NCBI GenBank assembly: GCA_031555935.1
Contig: JAVBTX010000026.1
Span: 1 to 64,000 of the forward strand
Source of the DNA: Roseburia_C sp031555935
GTDB lineage: Bacteria; Bacillota; Clostridia; Lachnospirales; Lachnospiraceae
DNA length: 64,000 nucleotides
Reading direction: 5' to 3'
Position numbers and translations under genes: made by a program. This document shows, piece by piece, positions 7,979 through 16,018 of this stretch. Position 1 is the first letter of the stretch. Every line of letters begins with the position of its first letter. The notes beneath the pieces were generated by a model. That model saw only the letters and a program-made list of their open reading frames with translations. It was not told the origin of the DNA and made no database searches.

Positions 7979-9467
7979 AGTAATGGTATTGATTGCGGCA
8001 GCAGTGATAATCGCGGCAACGGGAATCGGTTCAATGGTATACAGCAAAGCATCCAGTAATGAAACAGATATGGTCTACAAAGAAACGACCGTCGGCAGCG
8101 GTAATCTGGTAGTCGGTGTAACCGAGAGTGGTACCGTCAGCATCGGAACGGTAGAACAGAGCTTTGATTTAGAATCCAGTTCAAGCAGCTCATCTTCCAC
8201 CAGCGCCTCATCATCAAATGGTGCAACAGGAATGAATGGCATCGGCAGCAACGGAAGCAGCAGCGCTAGTAGTGCCAGCAGCTCCAGTAGTAGTGCCAGC
8301 AATGCGAGCACTGCATCGCTAGAGGTTGAGACCGTATATGTAACAACCGGACAGAAGGTGAATGAAGGGGATGCCATTTTAAAAATGACCGATGACAGCA
8401 TTGCCGATTATCGGGAAGAGTTAGAGGCGGCTGTAACCTCTGCTCAGCTCGCATTAAATGAAGCAAATTTAAATGCCAAAAGTCAAAAGCTGTCAGCAAA
8501 CTATACTTATGATTCAAACGTAGCCAAAGGCTCCGTTGCGGAATCACAATACAATGCCACCATTACCAGCTTAGAAAGCGCCGTGACTAAGGCGCAGGAG
8601 GCAGTAACCGAATCGCAGGCAAAAATCGCCGATTATGATGCAAAGATAGCTGCTGGGGAGGACTTAAGCAGCCAGCTAGAGCAGGAGCAGACGAACCTGA
8701 CATCCTTGCAGGCAAAGCTGACCTCTGCTCAAAATGATTATACAACGCGTTCAATCGCCGCAAAGCAAGAGTACGAAGAAGCAATGTTAAACTATAACAA
8801 TGCTTCAAGTATCTTATCCATTGACACGAATGGCATTAATGATGATATTGATGATGCGCAGGAAACGTTAGCCGATGCGCAGGAATTGTTAGCAGAATTT
8901 GAAGCTACCATCGGTGATGGCACTATCTATTCTGAATATAGCGGAACCGTAATGTCAGTAGGCTATGTGGCTGGCGATACGATTTCTTCATCCACCGCAG
9001 TGGCAACTTTTGCTGACGATACAGCCGTTAGTATTGCCGTCTCCGTATCACAAGAAGATATTTCCGCCGTTAATATTGGGGATGAGGTCATTATCACATT
9101 AACCGCATATGACGACGAAGAATTTGTCGGAACGGTAAGCAGCATGGATACCACAACCTCCTCAAGTACATCAACTGTAAGCTACACGGTCACCGTATTA
9201 TTTAACGGCGACGTCAGCAAAATCTATGCCGACATGACCGGCGAAGTAACCTTTGTAACAAAATCCGTTGAAGATGTTATCTATGTGTCAAACAAAGCCA
9301 TTATTAACCAGGGAACAAAATCCTATGTAGACGTTAAAAACGCCGATGGCAGCATCGAGCGGAAAGAAGTAACAACCGGATTTTCAAATGGCATTGATGT
9401 CGAAATCGTAACTGGCTTAGAAGAAGGTGAAACAGCTCTAATTGAAAGTCAGGTGAGCACATCATGA
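7965..9467 (+). CDS. HlyD/MacA-like efflux adaptor 2 with Ser-rich insertion
   Basis: The start is the ATG at 7965 behind ggaggaaaaagca; it overlaps the end of adaptor 1 by 14 bases. The 500-residue protein has an N-terminal membrane anchor (about residues 6-24) and the same lipoyl / coiled-coil / lipoyl / beta-barrel order as adaptor 1, with a shorter coiled coil. Between the first strand and the first lipoyl half, about residues 60-115 are an almost pure Ser/Ala/Gly/Asn stretch that adaptor 1 lacks. A second adaptor paralogue suggests a hetero-oligomeric adaptor ring or two alternative adaptors. The stop overlaps the permease start (ATGA). Confidence 0.83.
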   Translation: MKKNKVMVLIAAAVIIAATGIGSMVYSKASSNETDMVYKETTVGSGNLVVGVTESGTVSIGTVEQSFDLESSSSSSSSTSASSSNGATGMNGIGSNGSSSASSASSSSSSASNASTASLEVETVYVTTGQKVNEGDAILKMTDDSIADYREELEAAVTSAQLALNEANLNAKSQKLSANYTYDSNVAKGSVAESQYNATITSLESAVTKAQEAVTESQAKIADYDAKIAAGEDLSSQLEQEQTNLTSLQAKLTSAQNDYTTRSIAAKQEYEEAMLNYNNASSILSIDTNGINDDIDDAQETLADAQELLAEFEATIGDGTIYSEYSGTVMSVGYVAGDTISSSTAVATFADDTAVSIAVSVSQEDISAVNIGDEVIITLTAYDDEEFVGTVSSMDTTTSSSTSTVSYTVTVLFNGDVSKIYADMTGEVTFVTKSVEDVIYVSNKAIINQGTKSYVDVKNADGSIERKEVTTGFSNGIDVEIVTGLEEGETALIESQVSTS

Positions 9468-10939
9468 GGGGAAAAGAATTATTACGGTTAGTCTGGATTA
9501 ATATCGTTCAGAATAAATTTAAAGCAATCATGACATCGATTGGTATTGTCGTGGGTGCCGCGACAATCGTAATGGTAATTGCCATTGGAAAAGGTGGTCA
9601 GGCGGATGTTGCTGACCAGTTTAAAAACTTAAATGCGGGAGCTATCGACATTTCTTATGAAGGGGCGGGTGGTAATGAAATGCCCTTAATGGGAGATAGC
9701 AGTACTGGTGGCGGTATGATGATGCCCGGCGGCAGCAGTGATATGGGCGGCGGCGATAGGAGCAGCATGATGCAGGGAGGACCTACCTTTTCTGGTGATA
9801 GTGCGGATAGCGGAAATATGCCGTCGTTCGATATGGATGGCAACTTCCCAGAGGGAGGTGGCTTCCCGGGCGGTGATTCCGATAGTTCAGAAAGGGGCGG
9901 CGGCTTCGGGAACTTCTTCTCAATGTTTGGCGGCGGCTCCGATATGGAAGACCGGATGAATCAGGAAAAAGTAACCTTGACCGAGGAAGATTTGGACGAT
10001 ATTGAGACTTTTTCTAGTGGGCTTTCGGCAGCAACAATTTCCTATTCAACCAAAAGCACCGTGGATGGCGGTGAGTTGGAAGAGGAAACCAGCTATGTCA
10101 TTGCTGGTGTAAAACCAAACTATGAATCAATTAGTAATCTGAGCCTGTCGGTTGGTTCCTTTATTACCGATTCGGATGATGAGAACAAAGAAAAAGTCTG
10201 CGTATTAGGAGCTAGTGTGGCTGAGGAAATATTTGGCAGTGCGATTGATGCTTATGGCAGTATGATATATATCGATTCCAGGGCCTATGTCGTAAATGGA
10301 GTCTTATCAAAAATGGGAACCGTGGCATCTGGAATTAGCCCGGATGAAGCAATCTTTATTCCATATACAACCGGCGTAAAATATATTACCGGCACATCCG
10401 TAAGCCCAACGATAACTGTTTTGGCTGAAAATGTAGATGAAGTAGATGCGGTCATTGCCAATGTTACCGATGTGTTGGCAGGAAACTATCCGAATACAGA
10501 ATTTACTTATTCCGATGCGGGCAGCAAGATGGAAGCGGCTTCAAAATCCAATGAAATTCTGACGATGCTGTTAATTGCAATGGCGGCCATCGTTTTTGTG
10601 GTCGGTGGTATTGGCATTATGAACGTATTGTTTGTTTCGGTCAAAGAGCGAACCAATGAGATTGGTATTTTAAAAGCAATTGGCTGTTCCAAGCGAAATA
10701 TATTATTTGAATTTTTGATGGAAGCAAGTGCGATAAGTTTTATTGGTGGAGTCCTTGGTGTAGGAGTTAGTCTTGGAATAACGCCGCTGGTAGAATATTT
10801 GGGAATGCGTGTCGAGTTAACAATGAGTGCATTTATTATTTCTTTGGTTTTCGCCGTATTAACGGGAACAATTTTTGGATTCTATCCGGCCTATAAAGCG
10901 TCGAAGCTGGTACCGGTCGAAGCACTGAGTGCGGAATAG
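9464..10939 (+). CDS. MacB-like ABC transporter permease with Met/Gly/Asp-rich insertion
   Basis: The 491-residue permease has the FtsX/MacB layout: one N-terminal membrane helix (about residues 20-45), a large extracytoplasmic domain, and three C-terminal helices (about 365-480) ending in the usual YPAYKASKLVPVEAL motif. Unlike typical members, residues about 66-165 are a low-complexity insertion rich in Gly, Met, Asp, Ser and Phe with little predicted fold. The ATPase is a separate protein (11613-12308), as usual in Gram-positives. The gene starts at ATGA overlapping the adaptor 2 stop. MacB-type systems export peptides, antibiotics or siderophores by mechanotransmission; the substrate here is unknown. 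Confidence 0.87.
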   Translation: MRGKELLRLVWINIVQNKFKAIMTSIGIVVGAATIVMVIAIGKGGQADVADQFKNLNAGAIDISYEGAGGNEMPLMGDSSTGGGMMMPGGSSDMGGGDRSSMMQGGPTFSGDSADSGNMPSFDMDGNFPEGGGFPGGDSDSSERGGGFGNFFSMFGGGSDMEDRMNQEKVTLTEEDLDDIETFSSGLSAATISYSTKSTVDGGELEEETSYVIAGVKPNYESISNLSLSVGSFITDSDDENKEKVCVLGASVAEEIFGSAIDAYGSMIYIDSRAYVVNGVLSKMGTVASGISPDEAIFIPYTTGVKYITGTSVSPTITVLAENVDEVDAVIANVTDVLAGNYPNTEFTYSDAGSKMEAASKSNEILTMLLIAMAAIVFVVGGIGIMNVLFVSVKERTNEIGILKAIGCSKRNILFEFLMEASAISFIGGVLGVGVSLGITPLVEYLGMRVELTMSAFIISLVFAVLTGTIFGFYPAYKASKLVPVEALSAE

Positions 10940-10952
10940 GAGGGAAGGGCAG

Positions 10953-11597
10953 ATGAGAAAGCAATTATTGACAGGAATCCTGACCGTAGTTTGGACCGCC
11001 AGCGTATGCAGCGGCTGCGGGAACAGTAGCACGAGCAGTGACATTACGGTGTTAGAAAATCAACGGCTGGCCTATGCTGTGGTAACGACAATTGAAGGAA
11101 ATGACATCAGCTATATGGAGGTTGAAGAATCGCAGTTGAACCTTTCTGATACATCAGCAGAGAATGAAGATGCAAATCAGGATGGGAAGACAAAGAACTC
11201 TGGCATGCCGGAGATGAGTAGTGAGATGAATATGGAGAACTTCGACCCATCAAGCATGGGTGACGGCCAGATGCCGGATATGGAGAACTTCGACCCATCG
11301 AGTATGGGCGACGGCCAGATGCCGGATATGGAGAACTTTGACCCCTCAAGCATGGGCGAGCGGCCTAGCGAAGATTCGACCGAAACACAGTCGAGCCGAA
11401 GAGGTGGTGGCATGGGCGGCGGTATGATGGGCGGTGCCACGACCAGTACCCAGATACCGGTGGGGGTCGCGGTTCATACCACAGCAGATACAAAAACCAC
11501 ATTTTCCCGAATTCAATCAGGAGATATCCTGAAAATATTATTTGAAACAGATGCGGATGGCAACGAAGTAATTGTTGAAATCTGGATGGTACAGTAG
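10953..11597 (+). CDS. Putative lipoprotein with Met/Asp-rich 16-residue repeats
   Basis: The ATG at 10953 follows taggaggga, 13 bases after the permease stop. The 215-residue product has an N-terminal hydrophobic segment ending in a possible lipobox (SVCSGC, cleavage before Cys at about residue 23, with an unusual Cys at -3). Then comes a short ordered part containing a LAYAVVTTIEGNDISYMEV segment. Residues about 94-135 hold nearly three copies of a 16-residue unit beginning MENFDPSSMG. A Gly/Met stretch (GGGMGGGMMGG) precedes a C-terminal part (about 180-215) that may fold as a beta unit. I do not recognise the family. Its composition resembles the insertion in the neighbouring permease, suggesting that they act together outside the membrane. 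Confidence 0.8.
   Translation: MRKQLLTGILTVVWTASVCSGCGNSSTSSDITVLENQRLAYAVVTTIEGNDISYMEVEESQLNLSDTSAENEDANQDGKTKNSGMPEMSSEMNMENFDPSSMGDGQMPDMENFDPSSMGDGQMPDMENFDPSSMGERPSEDSTETQSSRRGGGMGGGMMGGATTSTQIPVGVAVHTTADTKTTFSRIQSGDILKILFETDADGNEVIVEIWMVQ
11232..11357 (+). repeat. 48-bp tandem repeat, about 2.6 units
   Basis: Units start at 11232, 11280 and 11328 with a constant 48-bp period; the third is cut short after about 30 bp. Units 1 and 2 differ at a few third-codon positions. The period is a multiple of three, so unit gain or loss would keep the reading frame. Confidence 0.9.
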
Positions 11598-11612
11598 GAA
11601 GGAGCAAAACAG

Positions 11613-12308
11613 ATGCAGGAGAACGAAAACACAATTATCGAATTACGCAATATGGATAAATACTATCGGATGGGCAGTAATTCCCTTCATGTACTAAAGG
11701 ATGTTAACTTAAAAGTAAAGCAGGGCGAATACCTTGCCATCTTAGGACCGTCTGGCTCCGGTAAATCAACGCTGATGAACATGATTGGCTGTATGGATAT
11801 TCCCGACAATGGGGAGTATTTCTTAGATGGAGCAGCCATTCATGAAACAAAAGAAAAAGAGCTGGCAGGAATACGCAATCAGAAAATTGGATTTATTTTC
11901 CAGAAGTACCACCTGATTCAGACCTATGATGTGTTACAGAATATTGTAATGCCATTATTGATGCGCGGTATGTCGCTGTCAGAAGCAAAGGATGCCAGCA
12001 TGGAAACCATCGAAATGCTAGGTCTGGCAGACCGTATTACCCATCGACCGGGAGAGCTTTCGGGTGGTCAGCAGCAGCGTGTGGCAATTGCCCGAGCCTT
12101 GGTCGGCGAGCCAGCGATTCTACTAGCCGATGAACCGACGGGAGCGCTGGACTCCGGCAGCGGTCAGGAAGTGCTAAAGCTTTTTCAGCGCTTAAATGAT
12201 ATGGGCAATACCATCGTCATGATTACACATGATTTAAATGTGGCGAAACATGCCGGTAGGGTTGCCAAAATAATTGATGGTGAGTTATTTCAAGATGTTG
12301 CAGGGTAA
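11613..12308 (+). CDS. MacB/LolD-type ABC transporter ATPase
   Basis: This 231-residue ATPase carries Walker A GPSGSGKST (about residue 46), the signature LSGGQQQR, Walker B (ILLADEPTGALDS) and the switch histidine in MITHDLNVAKHA. This pattern is typical of ATPases that pair with MacB/FtsX-like permeases. The RBS aaggagcaaaac precedes the ATG. It closes the operon that starts at 6221 and should power the permease at 9464. A weak hairpin (gaaagt / actttc) before a short T-run around 12322-12363 may end transcription. Confidence 0.93.
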   Translation: MQENENTIIELRNMDKYYRMGSNSLHVLKDVNLKVKQGEYLAILGPSGSGKSTLMNMIGCMDIPDNGEYFLDGAAIHETKEKELAGIRNQKIGFIFQKYHLIQTYDVLQNIVMPLLMRGMSLSEAKDASMETIEMLGLADRITHRPGELSGGQQQRVAIARALVGEPAILLADEPTGALDSGSGQEVLKLFQRLNDMGNTIVMITHDLNVAKHAGRVAKIIDGELFQDVAG

Positions 12309-12352
12309 TTAAATAGTTTGTGAAAGTGGAGAGTTCTGGTGGTTTCTGGTAC

Positions 12353-12381
12353 TTTCCATTTTTCATATAATCTGATATAAT
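12353..12381 (+). promoter_or_regulatory. Candidate promoter of the yhaO/yhaN-like pair
   Basis: A consensus TATAAT at 12376-12381 has tttcca (12353-12358, four of six consensus bases) 17 bases upstream. A second TATAAT at 12366-12371 overlaps. This implies transcription independent of the preceding export operon. Confidence 0.5.
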
Positions 12382-12436
12382 CAAGGGGATAATGCGTCAT
12401 AACAACTAACGTGTTACCGCATCAAGGAGAAATCAG

Positions 12437-13513
12437 ATGAAAATAATACATTGTTCCGATTTGCACTTAGATTCCCGAATGGAATCCAATTTAAATAGAG
12501 ACCAAGCCAGAGAACGAAAAAAGGAATTATTAATCACTTTTGAAAAAATGGTTGCCTATGCAAGTGAGCATCAGGTTCAAGCAATCATCATTGCTGGTGA
12601 TTTATTTGATACCATACACATTGGCAAGAACGCTGCAAAGCTGGTTGAGGAGCAGATAATTACCCATCCGACAATTGATTTTATTTATTTAAAAGGAAAT
12701 CATGAGAAAGATAATTTTGTTGAAGCAATGAATGAAATACCAGATAATTTTAAAATATTTGGTGATGTCTGGACAAAATTTAACTATGAAGGAATCACTA
12801 TATCTGGTGTAGTATTGACGCCGGAAAATAATCGCAATATTTATGATTCACTGGTATTAGCGCAGGATGATGTAAATATTGTCGTACTTCACGGACAGGA
12901 ATCTCAATACGACCAAAAAGATAAGGCCGAGATTATCCAGATTCGGGCCTTGCAGAATAAATACATAGATTATTTGGCACTCGGTCATATTCATAAGTAC
13001 CGCTTGCAGAAGTTAGATAACCGTGGCAGCTATTGCTATTGTGGGTGCTTAGAGGGGCGTGGATTTGATGAATGTGGTGAAAAAGGCTTTGTATTGCTGG
13101 ATATTACAGACGGCGAACTAACCTCGGTATTTGTCCCATTTGCGAAACGAACTTGTTATGAGGTGCCCGTTGATATTACCGGGCGGCATACGATAACCGA
13201 GATTGCAGCCAGCATTGACAACGAGATTGCACAGCTTCCGGGGGATAGTTTGGTGAAGATCGTGCTGACAGGCGAAATAGATATGAATACGGACCGGGAT
13301 ATTGTCTATCTGACAATGAGATACCTGGACCGATTTTACTTTGTAAAAATATATGATAAGACCAAGCTGGCAATTAATTATGAAGATTACCGGCTCGACC
13401 AGTCATTAAAGGGAGAGTTTATCCGCCTTTTGGAGAAAGCCGATTTGCCACCGGAACAGAAGGATGCAGTGATACTCACTGGAATCCGTGCACTTTCCGG
13501 AGAGGAGATATAG
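12437..13513 (+). CDS. YhaO/SbcD-like metallophosphoesterase (putative DNA nuclease subunit)
   Basis: This 358-residue protein shows the full calcineurin-like phosphoesterase motif set: SDLHLD at residues 7-12, GDLFD, GNHE, a later HGQES and GHIH. These are the metal ligands of the Mre11/SbcD family. The length and the partner gene resemble the Bacillus YhaO/YhaN pair rather than classical SbcD. It is followed with no gap by the ATPase gene at 13514, whose RBS lies in its last codons. The two should form a nuclease/ATPase complex that processes DNA ends or structures; the exact substrate is not established here. The RBS is caaggagaaatcag. Confidence 0.85.
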   Translation: MKIIHCSDLHLDSRMESNLNRDQARERKKELLITFEKMVAYASEHQVQAIIIAGDLFDTIHIGKNAAKLVEEQIITHPTIDFIYLKGNHEKDNFVEAMNEIPDNFKIFGDVWTKFNYEGITISGVVLTPENNRNIYDSLVLAQDDVNIVVLHGQESQYDQKDKAEIIQIRALQNKYIDYLALGHIHKYRLQKLDNRGSYCYCGCLEGRGFDECGEKGFVLLDITDGELTSVFVPFAKRTCYEVPVDITGRHTITEIAASIDNEIAQLPGDSLVKIVLTGEIDMNTDRDIVYLTMRYLDRFYFVKIYDKTKLAINYEDYRLDQSLKGEFIRLLEKADLPPEQKDAVILTGIRALSGEEI

Positions 13514-15970
13514 ATGAAGTTAAAGAAATGTTATATCGAAAACTTTGGAACGTTGCATGATTTTTCTTATGAATTTAAGCGGGGATTAAATACCATTCAG
13601 CAGGAAAATGGCTGGGGTAAGACAACCTTTGGTGTATTTATCAAAGCAATGTTTTATGGTTTGGAGTATTCGCCAAATAAAAAAATAGCTGATAATGAAC
13701 GAAAAAAATACATGCCTTGGCAAGGCGGTAACTTCGGCGGCAGCTTGGAATTTGAGTTGGATGGAAAAGAGTATAAAATTGAGCGTTTCTTTGGCGCACG
13801 CGATAAAGATGACCTTTTTCGTCTTTATGATTTACAGACTGGGTTGGCAAGTAAGGCCTATACGGAAAATATTGGTGAAGAGATTTTTCATATCGACCGT
13901 AGTTCCTATGAGCGCAGTACCTACATTCCACAAAATGGAATTGCTATTGGCATGACGGATAGTATCAATGCCAAATTATCCAATCTAATTGAGAATGGTA
14001 ACGATATTAATAACTACGAGACGGCTTATAGCAAGCTCGAAGAACATATGAAGGAATACAAAAGAAGAGGCGGTAAAGGCCGAATTCCGGAACTTCGTGA
14101 GCAGATTTCCAAAGTCCAGGTTGATATTGATGAATGCAAGAACAAGGCGATGGGCATGGAGTTAGTAGCAGAGCAGATTGAGCAGCAGAAGGAACTTCGG
14201 GCGGAGTTTGAAAGACGGCGTGAGACGTTAAAAGAAGAAATTTTAAAGGCAAGTGCAGCAAAAGAGCAGGCGGCCAAAAGAAGTCACTATGACTCGCTTA
14301 AAAAACGTGCCGCCGAAATCGAAGTCCAAAAGAAGGAATATGATGAAATATTTGCCGGGGGATTGCCGGAAGAATCGCAGATTGAGCAGATTGAAAGTGA
14401 AATAACGGCGGTGCAGGAGCTTCAAAATGCGAAAGTGTTAGCGCAGTTAAATGAAGAGGAAGAAAGACAGTTAAACGAACTGGACGATTTCTTTGCCAAT
14501 GGCTGTCCCGATAGTCCGGAAATAGAGATGTATTTAGGCGAGAGTCGCCAGAGTTCTGGAATCAAGGACGAAATAATTGGAATCGAATCCAAGCTGGAGG
14601 TTTTGGCGGAACGGCAAGAACAGGAAAAAGCCCGTTTGCAAGCGGAACAGGAATTAAGAACCAGAGCCCGGCAAGCGCAGTATGAGGCATCCAAAATGCG
14701 TGCCGATATGATTCGGCGTATTTTATTACCATCAGGAATATTAATGTTGGCGGGCGGTATTTTCCTTTATATATTAAACCAGCCGGCGGCGTATGCATTG
14801 TTTGTGCTGGCCGTGATATTAATTATTGCAATTGCTTTTGTAAAACCACAAGAAAAACCGATGACAGAAAGTGTGGATACGGACGATGTGGATACCGATG
14901 AACTGCGGCAGTTGTCAGTTCAGATGGAGGAACTAAAAGCGGATTTGGTTCGTTTGGCAGCCCGGAAACAAGAAATGCATGAGCATTACGACATTTTTGT
15001 AAAACAATTTCCAGTTAATGATATTGATGAGGATCCGACCCAGACCCTGATGGAGATAAAAACAAAGGCACTGGAATACCAGAATCTGACGAATCGTGGT
15101 GCCGAGCGAAGTGAGCAAAATGAGCAGATTTCGGCTCAGGTGGCACAGAAAAATGCCCGAATCCATGCATTGCTGCAAGGGGTTCATGAGAAATATGTTC
15201 AGCATGATGATTTACGAAAAGCCTGCGGTGAACTAAATGAAGACCGCAAAGAATACCTTTGGCTCATAGAGGAGTATCAAAAAAGTCAGGACGAGGTACG
15301 GCAGTTTGAGGAAAGCAATGCAGAGGTGGATTTTGCCGGGCATCAGCAGTTAGCTGGGGAAAATCAGACAGAGGATGTTGTTTCGCTGGAAGCATTGCAA
15401 GAGCAAGAAAAAGAAAATGAGCTTGAAATAGAAAACATCAATGGAAAAATCAATTCTTATCGAAAAGACATGGATACTTTGGGAGTCATTGCCGATAAAC
15501 AATCTGATTTTGAAGCGGAGTTAGAAACCCTTAGAAACCAGTTGACGGAAGCAGAAGCGCACTGTGATATGCTGGAAAAGACGATGCATTATTTAAAAGA
15601 AGCAAAAGAAAGTTTTTCGACGCACTATATGGGAAATATGCGGCGGGGGTTTGTGAAGTACGCGTCTCGGATGGGACAAGATTTGGCGCATCAGATTCAA
15701 CTGGATATTCAGCTCGAGGCTCAGCTTGCAGTTGGTGGTTCATTAAAAGGCAGTGAAAGCTTTAGTGCTGGTAACCGGGATTTTATCGGGATATGTATTC
15801 GATTAGCATTGGTTGAGGCACTTTTTGAAACAGAGAAACCATTTATCATTTTGGATGACCCGTTTGTTAATTTAGACGACCATAAAGTAGAAAATGCGAA
15901 ACGGTTGTTAACGGAAATAGCTGAGGATTACCAGATTATCTATCTGGTTTGTCATTCAAGTCGCAGTTAG
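13514..15970 (+). CDS. YhaN/SbcC-like coiled-coil ATPase with internal membrane hairpin
   Basis: The 818-residue protein has an N-terminal ABC-type half with Walker A NGWGKTTF (about residue 36) and a C-terminal half with Walker B (FIILDDPFVNLDD, near 780). Long coiled coils separate the two (about 180-390 and 470-700), as in Rad50/SbcC. In the middle, about residues 400-440, there are two hydrophobic helices expected to enter the membrane, a feature of the YhaN subgroup. No zinc-hook CxxC is visible at the coiled-coil apex; the membrane hairpin takes its place. It starts directly after the stop of the metallophosphoesterase gene. Confidence 0.83.
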   Translation: MKLKKCYIENFGTLHDFSYEFKRGLNTIQQENGWGKTTFGVFIKAMFYGLEYSPNKKIADNERKKYMPWQGGNFGGSLEFELDGKEYKIERFFGARDKDDLFRLYDLQTGLASKAYTENIGEEIFHIDRSSYERSTYIPQNGIAIGMTDSINAKLSNLIENGNDINNYETAYSKLEEHMKEYKRRGGKGRIPELREQISKVQVDIDECKNKAMGMELVAEQIEQQKELRAEFERRRETLKEEILKASAAKEQAAKRSHYDSLKKRAAEIEVQKKEYDEIFAGGLPEESQIEQIESEITAVQELQNAKVLAQLNEEEERQLNELDDFFANGCPDSPEIEMYLGESRQSSGIKDEIIGIESKLEVLAERQEQEKARLQAEQELRTRARQAQYEASKMRADMIRRILLPSGILMLAGGIFLYILNQPAAYALFVLAVILIIAIAFVKPQEKPMTESVDTDDVDTDELRQLSVQMEELKADLVRLAARKQEMHEHYDIFVKQFPVNDIDEDPTQTLMEIKTKALEYQNLTNRGAERSEQNEQISAQVAQKNARIHALLQGVHEKYVQHDDLRKACGELNEDRKEYLWLIEEYQKSQDEVRQFEESNAEVDFAGHQQLAGENQTEDVVSLEALQEQEKENELEIENINGKINSYRKDMDTLGVIADKQSDFEAELETLRNQLTEAEAHCDMLEKTMHYLKEAKESFSTHYMGNMRRGFVKYASRMGQDLAHQIQLDIQLEAQLAVGGSLKGSESFSAGNRDFIGICIRLALVEALFETEKPFIILDDPFVNLDDHKVENAKRLLTEIAEDYQIIYLVCHSSRS

Positions 15971-16018
15971 GTGTATACAACAGAAAAATGAAGTAGTGGT
16001 ATTAGGAGGAATGGAATC

